A stretch of DNA of 64,000 bases, taken from assembly GCA_036186865.1 (NCBI GenBank), contig AP025054.1, positions 19,694,941 to 19,758,940 on the forward strand. The letters are read 5' to 3'. This stretch comes from Eustoma russellianum (lineage: Eukaryota > Streptophyta > Magnoliopsida > Gentianales > Gentianaceae). A program made the position numbers and the translations under genes. The notes under the pieces were generated by a model that made no database searches, was not told where the DNA came from, and worked only from the letters and a program-made list of their open reading frames with translations. This document shows, one piece after another, positions 42,329-52,345 of the stretch; position 1 is the first letter of the stretch, and the number at the start of each line of letters is the position of its first letter.

Positions 42329-43870
42329 TGATGCGGTCCAAGGTGTGCAAAATGCAAGATAGTTTGCCTTAGTCTTAAGTTCCATTCCATGCATCACTTT
42401 TTGTGCATATAGGTGTCTTTCAATAAAATAAGCAAATGTATGTCTTTTTTTCATGTGATTCTTGCTCTCATGTAGGAAAGATGATTCATGCAAAATTCAG
42501 GCCAAATGGAGGTCTAGAAGCGGGTTTTAAAGGGATGTTCCCAGAAAAGAGACAAAAGGAATGTACTGTTTTGGAGGCCAAAGAGAATTTTTTGAAGATG
42601 AGACAAGAGAGGCATATTCTATGTAATATTTTGGACAACTTTGGTCCAAGGAATGTTTGTCCTAAAAGAGAATGTTTGTCTCAAGGAATGTTTGTCCTAA
42701 AAGAAAATGTTTGTCTCAAGGAATGTTTGCCCTTAGAAGGAATGTTTGTCTTAATGTTCCCTCAAAGGGAACATTCAATAAACACGACATTTTGAAGCCA
42801 ATTTGGACGAAAGTGAAACACCATTTTTTGAAGTCAAGATCATCTCCAACAACTCAAGATAGGACCGGCCAAGTTTGAACAAGATTTGAACTCAATTTGA
42901 ATTCAAATTCAAATTCAAATTTGAATTCAAATTCAAACACAATTCAAATTCAAACCAACTTGGACTTTGAATTTCAAGATTCAAGACAACTCATCATCAT
43001 CGTATGCACTTCAAATTCGTCCATAAAGAATAAACATCTACAAGATTGAATTTGAATTCCAAAGAAGGAAGTAATCTTATCGGCTAGAAATTTGATGAGG
43101 CATATCTCCATCGTCCAAACTACAAATAAGATCATTCAAGTGTCTAAAATCAAGTTCTCGAAAAGATCTTAACTTTCTTGAAGACACAAAAGGCTAGTTC
43201 GGAATCTAAGGTCTTCATATTGGGCGTGTAAGGTTATGCTGTCAAATTGAGTTTCCTACTCCAACTTGGACTCTTCTTTCTAGAACTTCCAAAGACTTAT
43301 CCCATGTTATTCCAGCCTTCAAAAAACATGTACAAGGGATCAAATGATCAGATTTGAAGATAAGAATTAAAGCCAAGATAAAGCTCATTTGAAATTCAAT
43401 TTTGCATTCAAATTTCAAACAGTTTCCGATCAAATTTTGTTAGTTGTTTTGAGATGGAACCTAATCCATCTCAAAGTTAATTAGGGCATCCATAGGCAGC
43501 TTAGAACATGTATAAATAAGTCTCAAACCAGTTTGTACAGGGGAGTTTACGATTTTGCTGATTTCTTCAATAGAATTTCGGTTTTTGTTCTTTATGAACA
43601 TGCCTTTGTTTTCCTTGATTTTGCATTAAAAATCAGGCCTAATAACCTTCAAAGATGAGCATATTTGAGGATGTTTGCAACGTTTAGGAGTGCTATCCAG
43701 GAGGGTCTCGTAGGCTTTCCTGATCAACAACCATTCCAAGGCGGAGGAATGCTTGAATCAGCCGAATCTAACACAAAGGAAGCAAGTGGAAGGGATCTTC
43801 TTTGTGCCTAAACCATTGTTGAGGAGGATGTTAAGGTGAAGAGTGGATCACGCGCTTTCAGTTTGCATCA
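42329..43870 (+). repeat. Family B LTR 5 (outer 3' LTR), 1542 bp
   Basis: TGATGCGGTCC to TTTGCATCA, preceded by a purine tract (AGAAGGGGGGAA) and followed not by a PBS but by the GTATC duplication and integrase sequence. This identifies it as the 3' end of the array. TATA box 43511-43518. Confidence 0.93.
43511..43518 (+). promoter_or_regulatory. TATA box of LTR 5
   Basis: TATAAATA in the shared context. Confidence 0.6.
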
Positions 43871-43875
43871 GTATC
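43871..43875. repeat. Target-site duplication GTATC, right copy
   Basis: Matches 14328-14332 and directly follows LTR 5. Confidence 0.9.
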
Positions 43876-44260
43876 TCTATTCATAGACAACAATACATGG
43901 CTTGCGACGCAATCTAACAACTTTCCTAAAGAACAAATCAGCAACATGTGTAGCATCATCAACTTTCTTGCATGCAATGAAATGTGCCATCTTTAAAGAT
44001 CTATCAACCACAACATAAATGATATCCTTACAACTTCTAGACCTAGGAAGGCCTAAAACAAAGTCCATGGAAAGGTCAATCCAAGGGAATCAGGGATAGG
44101 CAAGGGTGTATAAAGTCCATGTGGTCGGAATTCGGACTTGGATTGTTTGCAAGTGGTGCAACTACTACACAATTTATCCACATCTACACACATATGGGCC
44201 CAATAGAAATGCTCCTTAAGGGTATCCAAGGTTTTGAACATCCAAAACGTCACATTAATC
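43871..44260 (-). pseudogene. Integrase N-terminal half of element 3
   Basis: Minus-strand reading has MFKTLDTLKEHFYWAHMCVD with CSSCTTCKQSKS (the CC pair of the HHCC zinc finger), then MDFVLGLPRSRSCKD (first catalytic Asp), VDRSLKMAHFIACKK, DDATHVADLFFRKVVRL. Near the array junction the SDRD motif is ruined (reads YE-stop-RD). There is a frame change between 44053 and 44068. Confidence 0.88.
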
Positions 44261-44745
44261 CTCCCTCATGGGCATCCCTAAGGAGCAACTCCCTCATGGA
44301 TGATTGGGGTGCACACAACTTCTGCCCCCTAAAGAGAAAACCATCGTGCATGTAGAACTTACTGAAAGGTTCCTCTTGACATGCCTCAAAGATAGTTCCA
44401 AAATCATGATCATTGGCATGTAACTCCTTAAGTGATTCAAAGCCTCAAAACTGAGAGGATAAGATAATTACTAAAGCGTACCTCCTACAAAGTGCATCAG
44501 CAGCGATATTATCCTTGCCTTGTTTATACTTGATCACATAGAGGAATTGTTCTATAAACTCCACCCGCTTGGAGTGCCACTTATTTTGCTTACCTTGACC
44601 CTTGAGGTATTTCAAACTTTTATGATCGATATAGATAACAAACTCTTTGGGTTGTAGGTAATGCTACCAAGTCTGTAGGGATCTCACTAAAGCATACAAT
44701 TCTTCATCATAAGTAGAGTAATTCAAAGAGGCTCCTTTCAACTTC
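44261..44745 (-). pseudogene. RNase H of element 3
   Basis: Broken-frame match to gypsy RNase H: ELYALVRSLQT, then a stop for Trp, HYLQPKEFVIYIDHKSLKYLKGQGK, VEFIEQF, YKQGKDNIAADALCRRY. The DEDD residues are partly recognisable (Asp of YIDHKS; Asp of AADAL). It would degrade the RNA strand during reverse transcription. Confidence 0.78.
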
Positions 44746-45655
44746 TCACTGGAATAGAATATGGGTTTCTTACCTCGGGTCAAAATGGCTCTAATACCCA
44801 CTCCACTTGCATCACATTCTATCTCAAAGGTTTCATCAAAGTTGGGTAACCGCAGAATTGGTGCAGTGGTTAGCCTTCTCTTTAGCTCCTCAAATGTCTA
44901 TTGTTGTGGCTCATTCCACTGAAAGGGCACATCTTCTTAACAATCTCATTGAGGGGTGCGGCCATGGAAGAAAAATCCTTCACAAACTTCCTATTAGCTT
45001 GCAAGTCCATGGAAACTACGCACCTCTCCTACTGTCTTAGGTGTAGGCCACTTGACAATGACCATAATCTTCTCCTCATCCATTCTATTCCCTCAGCCAT
45101 TGTGACAAAGCCTAAGAAGACAACTCTTTCTAAACAAAATTAACACTTCTTAAAATTGGCATAGAGTTGTTTTTGTTTTAACTTTTTGAACACGGCTCTA
45201 AGGTGATCAAGGTGATCCTCAGTGGTCTTGGAATAGATAAGGATGTCACCAAAGTAGACAGCTATAAATCTCCCAATGAATGATCTCAAGACTTTATTCA
45301 TTAATATCATAAAGGTGCTAGAAGCATTTGTGAGCCTGAAGGTCATCACTAGCCACTCATAGAACCCAAACTTGGTCTTGAATGCGTTCTCCCATTCATC
45401 CACCACCTTAATCCTTACTTGGAAGTATCCTTGCCTAAGATCTATTTCGGTGAAGTATCTAGATCCATACATCATATCCAACATATCGTCCAACCTAGGT
45501 ATGGGATACCTATACTTCATGGTTATCTTGTTTATGGCACGACAATCAGTACACATTCTCCAAGTACCATCTTTCTTGGGGATTAAGATTACAGGGACGA
45601 CAGATGGGCTTAAACTTTTTCTCACTTGTCCACTAGCCAAGAGTTCTTCAACTTG
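44746..45655 (-). pseudogene. Reverse transcriptase of element 3
   Basis: Clearest part is 45140-45640: SLSPSVVPVILIPKKDGTWRMC, CRAINKITMKYRYPIPRLDD, YFTEIDLRQGYFQVR, LTNASSTFM, then VYFGDILIYS. The catalytic YxDD box is altered to YFGD (first Asp to Gly), which would abolish polymerase activity. Thumb and connection sequence follows to about 44746 in broken frames. Confidence 0.88.
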
Positions 45656-46046
45656 TCTTTGTATCTCCTTATTTTATTCTGTGTTGGATCTATAGGCTAG
45701 CCTATTTAGGATAATGGCTCCTGGGACAAAGTCAATTTGGTGTTCTATTACTATAAAGGGTGGTAATCTTGAAGGGGGGTCAGTGGGAAATAGAACATCA
45801 TATTCTTGAATTAGGGAGGCTACTGAGTTAGGTAATACCGATGGTAACTCTTTGTTAGAGATGAGGCATTCCTTATAGACCAAATTTATGATAGTTTGGT
45901 GGTTATAAATGGCATGGGTCACCTCTCGTTGTTTTTCAAAATATCCACACTTCTTTTTTGTTTCATTTACACTTAGGGGCACTACCTCATTCCCCTTACT
46001 CTCTTGCTTTTTGCCCTCACTTTTCATGCCTTCCACAAACTTCTTT
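45656..46046 (-). pseudogene. Protease-RT linker of element 3, truncated
   Basis: Contains GMKSEGKKQESKGNEV, YDVLFPTDPPSRLPP, IEHQIDFVPGAIILN, as in element 1. It ends abruptly at about 46046, where the sequence stops matching the linker. Protease and gag are missing. Confidence 0.8.
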
Positions 46047-46105
46047 TCAGAATGAATCTAGTTCTTATTCTAAGGAGCTTAATGATGAAGTCTTGCATGA
46101 TGTAG
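46047..46105. other. Unassigned junction
   Basis: 59 bases between truncated element 3 and the LTR of element C. No feature recognised. The last 5 bases (TGTAG) do not match the bases after the other element C LTR. Confidence 0.5.
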
Positions 46106-47285
46106 TGATGAGGATCGAGGATCCCATCATGAGTTCAATGGTCATAGGAGAAGAAGTAAGGCCAAACAACTTGTTTATGAATATGGTAACTTTTTGTATA
46201 GGCATGAGCAAGGTGAACCTAAGGTTCATTGAATTCACCTCATAGAGCCTAAAAAGTGAACCTTTTGAGCACCTTGCGTCTGTGTGTTTTCTAGCTTTGT
46301 TTTTGTCTAAACTACTGATGATACTTGTTTCATGACTTTGTTATATAAAAAAGATGATGCGTGAGAAACTGCAAGCCAAAAAGGATACAAAAGGAACGTT
46401 GATATCTTGGAAGACAAAGAGAATGTTTTGAAGAAAATGTTGTCCTAAGGAATGTTTGTCCAAAAAGGAATATTTGTCCAAAGGAATGTTTGTCCTAAGG
46501 ATTGTTTGTCTTGAGGAATGTTTGTCTCAAGGAATATTTTGTCCTAATCTTTCACCATTCCTTACACGGTTTTTGGAGGTTTCTTGGAAGATCTTCAACA
46601 TGATAAAGACAAGCATATCATCAAATCAAGCACAACCAAAGGATAGACTCAAGATGAAGATAAATTTGAGTTCAAAACTTGAAGGAAATCCAATACCAAA
46701 TTCAACCAACTTCTTCTAAGCATATCACAACTTCAAGATTGATTCAACTAGCCCTCCAATGGATATCTAAAATCGACTGAAGAAGGAGTTTCCAAGGATC
46801 AACACAGTCAACCAATTTGAAGACTAGATTATAGCTTATCATTATCTCAAACTATAGTTTGTTTTTATCTAGATTTTTGGTAGACTTTTGAAATGGAGTT
46901 TGATCCATCTAGTAGTCTTTTAGATAGGAAACATTCAGCATAAGTAATGCCATAATGGCCGAGACTAAGCAGCTTTATTCTTACTCAATACAATTTCGGT
47001 TTTGCTCTCCCTTTGTGTGAGACTTGTTTTCTTGATTTCCCGTTAAAAATCAGGGTTAATCATCTTCAAGAGTGAGAATTTTGAAGGTGTTTTCCATAGC
47101 TACGGGTATTGTCTAGGAGGACCTTGTTGGTTTGCCTAACAACTATTCAGTAGTCTTGGTATTTTGCTCAAACCAGCTGATTTCTACACAAAGAAGGCAA
47201 GGAGAAGGGTTCTTCTTTGTGCTAATTTCAATTGTGAAGAAGGAAATTGAAGGTGGAAGAGTGGATCCATCACACGTTTGCATCA
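46106..47285 (+). repeat. 5' LTR of element C, 1180 bp
   Basis: TGATGAGGATCGAGG to ACACGTTTGCATCA. U3 start encodes a pol-tail-like peptide; GGAATGTTTGTC repeats at about 46430-46550; hairpin CTTGATTT...AAAATCAGG at 47031-47054. Confidence 0.85.
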
Positions 47286-47299
47286 AAATTGGTATCGGA
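47286..47299 (+). other. PBS of element C fused to RNase H codons
   Basis: AAATTGGTATCGGAG: TGGTATC of the PBS is kept, then the sequence runs straight into GAACTGTATGCC (ELYA) of RNase H. Confidence 0.6.
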
Positions 47300-47339
47300 G
47301 AACTGTATGCCCTTGTGAGATCCCTACAAACTTGACAAC
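47298..47339 (+). pseudogene. RNase H start of element C
   Basis: Reads GELYALVRSLQT, then TGA where TGG (Trp) is expected, then Gln. It continues after the solo LTR at 48328 with HYLQPKEFVIHTDHE. Confidence 0.75.
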
Positions 47340-48327
47340 TAATGAGCCCTCACAAGGGCGCCCCACAAGCTTTACATTCACGCATAATTACTCTATGTTT
47401 TACATGTCTTGAACAATGTAAGGGTTGGTGGCAAGGGATGGATAGTCATTGCATGAATGATAGCATTTTTGCGGTTTTCCGTAGTCGTTTGTGTGTTTTC
47501 TTTTCCAGGGACATTTTTGTCATTTCACTCAATGTTAGGTATTTTACATGCATGACATGCATTATATTTATCCTTGATGAGAATGTTTCTTGGTGGAGTC
47601 TTTATGTTTGTAGGAAGCTTCAAGGAAGGAAAAAATGTTTGTTAAGCAAGAATGGATGTGAACTTCGAACAAGCATACCTTCTTCGTTTTAGCTTGGAAT
47701 GGAATAAATATTGACTCAAATTCATGGTCTCGAAGATTTCTACAATTTGAAGAGGACATCAAAGGCCAGTTCCGAATGTACGAGCCTGAACAACGAAACC
47801 AAGGATCAAGGCTCAAAAGGAGGCTAAAAGGCTCTTAAGGTTCTTACATTTTAGGGAATCATTCCTGCATTTTAGAAACTCATGTTTTTCGCAAATTCCA
47901 ATCCTCAACAAGGTGATAAGGCTGTCCACTTATGCATTTGGAAGAAGGGGTAAGATTATTTTATGTTTTTGTAAATTACCTAATAAGTAGAGTTTTGTAC
48001 ATCATCAACACAATTCTCTTCTTCAATAAAATTGAGTTTTCTCTCTTAAGACTTTGTGCCTTTGAGTTTTTTCTTGGGTTTTTTCATAAAATCAAGGTTA
48101 GGATCATTAAGTTTAAGCAAGCTTTAAGGTGGTATTTACGGAGCCCAAAGGGAGGAACGTCTTGGAGGACGACTAGTTTGCCAAGATTAACGTTAATCCT
48201 GTTGTGGAGGTGTTGCTCAACCGTTGTTACCTTGAAGGAAGCAAGGACGGAGAGTACCCATTTGTGCAAACCCTTAAAGGTGAAGTTTTGAAGGAAAAGA
48301 TCCAAACTTCATGAGGTATTGACATCA
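47340..48327 (+). repeat. Solo LTR (family D) in RNase H of element C, 988 bp
   Basis: TAATGAGCCCTCAC to TTGACATCA, between ACAAC (47335-47339) and GCAAC (48328-48332), a 5-bp duplication with one difference. Its U5-like end carries GGAGGAACGTCTTGGAGGACG-type sequence. No PBS or tract adjoins it, as expected for a solo LTR. A partial relative begins at 52626. Confidence 0.75.
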
Positions 48328-48795
48328 GCAACACTACCTCCAACCTAAAGAGTTTGTGATCCACACTGACCATGAAAGGTTGAAGTACCTTAAAGGGCAA
48401 GGTAAATTGAACAAAAGGCATGCTAAGTGGGTAGAATTTATTGAACAATTTCCATACTTGATTAAGTACAAACAAGGTAAGGATAACGTAGTTGTTGATG
48501 CCCTTTCTAGGACATATACCTTAGTGACTACCTTTTCATCCCGATTCCCAAGCTTTGAATCACTCAAGGCATTGTACCTCAAAGACCATGATTTTGGCAC
48601 CATATTTGAATCATGTCAAGAGGCACCTTTTTGGAAATTTTACATGCATGAGGGATTCCTCTTTAAGGAACAAAAGGTGTGTGTCCCGCAATCATCCATG
48701 AGAGAAATGATGGTTGGAGAAGCCCATGGAGGAGGGTTGATGGGACATTTTGGCTTCTTTAAGACTTTAGAAACCCTTAAAGAGCACTTCATTAG
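48328..48795 (+). pseudogene. RNase H and integrase zinc-finger start of element C
   Basis: HYLQPKEFVIHTDHERLKYLKGQGK, HAKWVEFIEQFPYLIKYKQG, VVVDALSRTYTLV (RNase H), then EAHGGGLMGHFGFFKTLETLKEHF, the HH part of the integrase HHCC zinc finger. The frame is open from 48356 to 48805, then shifts. Confidence 0.85.
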
Positions 48796-48801
48796 CCCAA
48801 C

Positions 48802-49323
48802 ATGAGCGTAGATGTAGAAAAGTTGTGTGGTAGCTGCATCACTTGCAAGATAGTCAAATCCAAATCACAACCACATGGCATGTATACACCCTTACCTCTC
48901 TCCGACTCACCTTGGATTGATCTTTCTATGGACTTTGTTGTAGGACTCCCTAGATTTAAAGGTGGTAAGGATAGCATTTACGTTGTGGTTGAAAGATGTT
49001 CTAAAATGGTCCATTTCATTACATGTAAGAAAGCTGATGATGCAACGCATGTTGCTGATTTGTTCTTTAGAAAAATTGTTAGATTGCATGGCATGCCACG
49101 TACTATTATCAGTGATAGAGATACTAAATTTTTGAGTCATTTCTGGCGTGTTTTGTGGGCTAAACTAGGTACTCAATGGTTGTTTTCCACCACGGCTCAC
49201 CCACAAACTCATTGCCAAACAGAGGTTGTCAATTGTACTCTCTCAACTTTTGCATGCCATATTGCAAAAAAAGCACCTCAAGTATTAGGAAGATTGTTTA
49301 TCATACATAGTGTTTGCATATAA
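48802..49323 (+). pseudogene. Integrase core of element C
   Basis: CGSCITCKIVKSKSQ completes the zinc finger. Catalytic triad: Asp in SMDFVVGLPR, Asp in IISDRDTKFL, Glu in QTEVVN; all three are present. After VNCTLS the frame decays (ACHIAKKAPQVLGRL) relative to the intact pattern of related copies. This integrase region is the best preserved in the window, though part of a deleted element. Confidence 0.85.
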
Positions 49324-49784
49324 TAGGAGTGTTGTTCATCATGGTAGCTTGTATAGTCCCTTTGAGATTATGTATGACTTTAACCCCTTGTCACCGATTG
49401 ATTTGATTCTTATCCCTGTGCATGAACTTTCAAGTCTAGATAGTAAACACAAAGCTGAAACAATAAAGAACTTGCATGAAAAAGTAAAACCCAACTTGAG
49501 GAAAAGAACAAAGCTTATGCAAGACGAGCCAATAAACATAGGAAACAAATTTTATTGGAACCTGGTGATTTAGTTTGGTTGCACTTGCGCAAAAAAAGGT
49601 TTCATAAAGAATGAAAATCAAATTAGTTACCTCGAGGAGATTGACCATTTAAAGTACTTCAATGTACTGGTGAGAATGCATATATTCTTGATTTTCCTGA
49701 AAGGTATGGTTCGACTTCTTCTACTTTTAATGTAGCAGACCTATCCCCTTTTATTGTTGATCCCTTTGATTCGAGGACGAATCC
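49310..49784 (+). pseudogene. Integrase C-terminal region and pol tail of element C
   Basis: FAYNRSVVHHGSLYSPFEI, SPIDLILIPVHELSSLD, then broken frames, and ADLSPFIVDPFDSRTNPFEEGD at 49737-49799, the standard gypsy pol end, stopping in TGATGA at the LTR border. The +1 frame continues into the LTR (see findings). Confidence 0.8.
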
Positions 49785-49800
49785 TTTTGAGGAGGGGGAT
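49785..49800 (+). other. Polypurine tract of element C
   Basis: TTTTGAGGAGGGGGAT next to the LTR start at 49801. Confidence 0.8.
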
Positions 49801-52342
49801 TGATGAGGATCAAGGATCCCATCATAAGTTCAATGGTCCAAGGACAAGAAGCAAGGCCAAAAAACTTGGTCATGAAGTTGGTAGCATCTTGTACAGGCAT
49901 GTGCAAGATGAACCTAAGGTTCATTGGGTTCACCTCATTGAGCCCAAGTAGTTAACCTTTTGGGCACCCTGAGTATGTGTGTTTTCTATCTTTATTTTTG
50001 TCTAAACTACTAATAATCTTATTTCATGACTTCGTTATATAGGAAAGATGATGCATGCGAAACCCCAAGTCAAAAAGGATACAAAGGAATGTTGATATCT
50101 TGGAACACAAAGAGAATGTTCAAGAGAATGTTTTGAAGAGAATGTTGTCCCAAGGAATGTTTGTCCGAAAAAGAATGTTTGTCCTAAGGAATGCTTTTCT
50201 CTAGGAATGTTTGTCTCAAGGAATATTTTGTCCTAACGAATATTTGTCCTAATCTTTCCCCATTCCTTATATACAATTTTTGGAAGTTTCTTGGAAGCCA
50301 ACTCTTCGACAAGATAAAGACAAGCATATCATCGAATTAAGTGCCAAGGAGCTGGCCAAAGAATAGAGTCATTCAAGATGAAGATAAATTTGAGTTCAAA
50401 ACTTGTAGGAAATCTAATCCCAAATTCAACCAACTTCTTCCAAGCATATCACAACTTTAAGATTAAGTCAACTAGCCCTCCAATAGATATCAAAAATCAG
50501 CTAAAGAAGGAGTTTCCAAGGATCAACATAATCAACCAATTTGAAGACAAGATTATAGATTATTATTATCTCAAATTATAGTTTGTTTTTATCTAGATTT
50601 TTGGTAGGTTTTTGAGATGGAGTTTGATCCATCTAGGACTCTTTTGGATAGGCAAAATTCAGCATAAATAAGGCCATAATGGTCGAGTACTACGCAACTT
50701 TATTCTTACTAAATAATATTTTAGTTTTGCTCTCCCTTTGTAAGAGACGTGTTGATGAGGATCAAGGGTCCGATGAGGATCAAGGGCCCCATCAAGAGGT
50801 CAAAGGTCCTATAACAAGAAGGAGGGAAAGGGAACTTTGTCACCAAGTTGCCACCTTCTTCTACAAGCATGTTCAAGATGAGCCTAAGACTCCTTGGGTT
50901 CATTTCATTGAACCTTCAACTTGAGCATGTATCACATGCACGTCTACACTCTTTGTTTCTTTGAATTTTATCCTGTGTCTTGTGATCTTTGTTTTATGTC
51001 TTTTCTTTGTAGGTAAATTAGGTACAAGAAATGTTTGAAGAGAATGTTTCAAGAGAATGTTTCAAGAGAATGTTGAAGAGAATGTTTCAAGAGAATGTTT
51101 CAAGAGAATATTCGAAGAGAATGTTTGTCTATGCTAAGACAAATTCAAAGGTGTCCAAGATAGAATCTCTTGATCAAGTTGAAATCATCTCCATTATCCA
51201 TAAGAGGGGGGGGGGGGGGGCGGCCACTTTAAAGTGAAGCATGACATCTTACTTGAATTTGAACTTGAAGATAAACTTGAATTCAAATTCAACCATAATT
51301 TGAATTCAAGTTTCAACCAATTTGAGGCTTATATTTCAAAAAGGATTCAGCTATCATCTCAAGGTCCTACACGCCATTTTTGAATAAGGAAGATGGGATC
51401 ACACGTCATTTTTGAAGAATAAGGAAGATAAGATCACAATGCAAAATTGAATTCAAGATTGAAGTCAAATTCAAACTCCACTTGAATTCAAACTTCAGCC
51501 ATCTTGTGAACTCAAATCCAAGTGCATACTACTCATCAAACAACTCCTCCAAGACGCCATAAGCTGCTAGATACATTGAAGATAACAACTTCCAAGCATT
51601 TCATGTTTTAGCTAGAATTATCTTAGTTTTAATTTTCAAGCAAAGTTCAAATTTAAACATTTGTTAGATAGCTTTATTTGAATTATCTCTAGCCGTTTCA
51701 AGCTATAGGGGGACGTTTCTTAGGCCTATAAATAGACCCCTTTGGCTGGTTGTAAACACACCTTTTGATGAATAACAATTCTTGATATTTCATTCACTTT
51801 GTGTGATACTTTGTTTTCTTGGTTTTGCATTAAAAACCTAGGTTAAGATCTTTCAAAGTTGAGCATATTGAAGGTGTTGCCATTGCTTGAAGGTGCCGTC
51901 TAAGAGGGCCATATCGGTTTTCCTGATCAACGACCATCTTGAAGTGTTGGTCTTGCTCATTCTTAATCCATACGTTTTTATTCATTAAGGAAGCAAGGGG
52001 AAGTCTTCTTCCTTGTGCCTAACCCTTGTGAAGGACGTTTGGAAGGTGGAATTGTTGGAGCCCACAAGTTGCACGCATCACGTGTTCTTGATTTTCCATT
52101 AAAAATCAAGGTTAATCATCTTCAAGAGTGAGCATTATGAAGGTGTTTGACATAGCTATGGGAATTGTCTAGAAGGGCCTTGTTGGTTTGCCTAACAACA
52201 ACTATTTTGTAGTCTTGGTATTTTGCTCAAACCAACCGATTTCTACACAAAGAACCAAGGAGAATGGTTCTTCTTTGTGCTAATCTCAATCGTGAGAAGG
52301 ACGTTGAAGGTGGAAGAGTGGGTTCCTCACACATTTGCACCA
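49801..52342 (+). repeat. 3' LTR of element C, interrupted
   Basis: TGATGAGGATCAAGG at 49801 to TTTGCACCA at 52342 (expected GCATCA). Without the nested LTR and its duplication it is about 1209 bp, close to the 5' LTR (1180). The parts are 49801-50752 and 52086-52342. Confidence 0.82.
50753..52080 (+). repeat. Solo LTR of family A inside the element C 3' LTR, 1328 bp
   Basis: TGATGAGGATCAAGG to GCACGCATCA with an exact CGTGT duplication (50748-50752, 52081-52085). It contains tandem AGAATGTTTCAAG units at 51030-51125, a run of 14 G at about 51206-51219, GAATTC-rich sequence, a TATA-like CTATAAATAG at 51727-51736 and the hairpin CTTGGTTTT...AAAACC at 51818-51841. Confidence 0.9.
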
Positions 52343-52345
52343 AGA

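Larger units (their letters stand above)
14333..43870 (+). mobile_element. Tandem LTR-retrotransposon array, family B: (LTR-internal)x4-LTR
   Basis: Five LTRs alternate with four internal regions, all in plus orientation. Each internal region starts with a PBS right after an LTR and ends with a purine-rich tract right before the next LTR. LTR starts are 14333, 18997, 23627, 27863 and 42329; spacings are 4664, 4630, 4236 and 14466 bases (about 4600 once the nested element is removed). Only the outer ends carry a duplication (GTATC); no duplication separates the units. The element has no recognisable gag, protease, RT or integrase, so it is non-autonomous. The PBS type, leader and 3' tail point to the local gypsy family as helper. 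Confidence 0.92.
12200..46046 (-). mobile_element. Ty3/gypsy element 3, split by the family B array
   Basis: Minus-strand element whose two parts are 12200-14332 (3' LTR, polypurine tract, integrase C-terminal half) and 43871-46046 (integrase N-terminal half, RNase H, RT, linker). The split is inside the integrase core at the bases of the second catalytic Asp motif, marked by the GTATC duplication of the array. The right side is truncated at 46046 in the linker, so protease, gag, leader and 5' LTR are missing. Confidence 0.88.
46106..52342 (+). mobile_element. Ty3/gypsy element C with internal deletion and two nested solo LTRs
   Basis: Plus-strand element: LTR 46106-47285, PBS, RNase H and integrase remnants, polypurine tract, LTR 49801-52342. 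Everything from leader to the start of RNase H is missing between PBS and ELYALVR. Nested: a solo LTR at 47340-48327 in RNase H and a solo LTR at 50753-52080 in the 3' LTR. The outer flanks (TGTAG, AGAAG) are not a clear duplication, so rearrangement after insertion is possible. Confidence 0.82.

Noticed and set aside
14333..43870. CRISPR array or satellite DNA as explanation of the repeats
   Set aside because: Units of about 4.6 kb contain LTR, PBS, ORF and polypurine tract; spacing and content are those of a retrotransposon in plant DNA.
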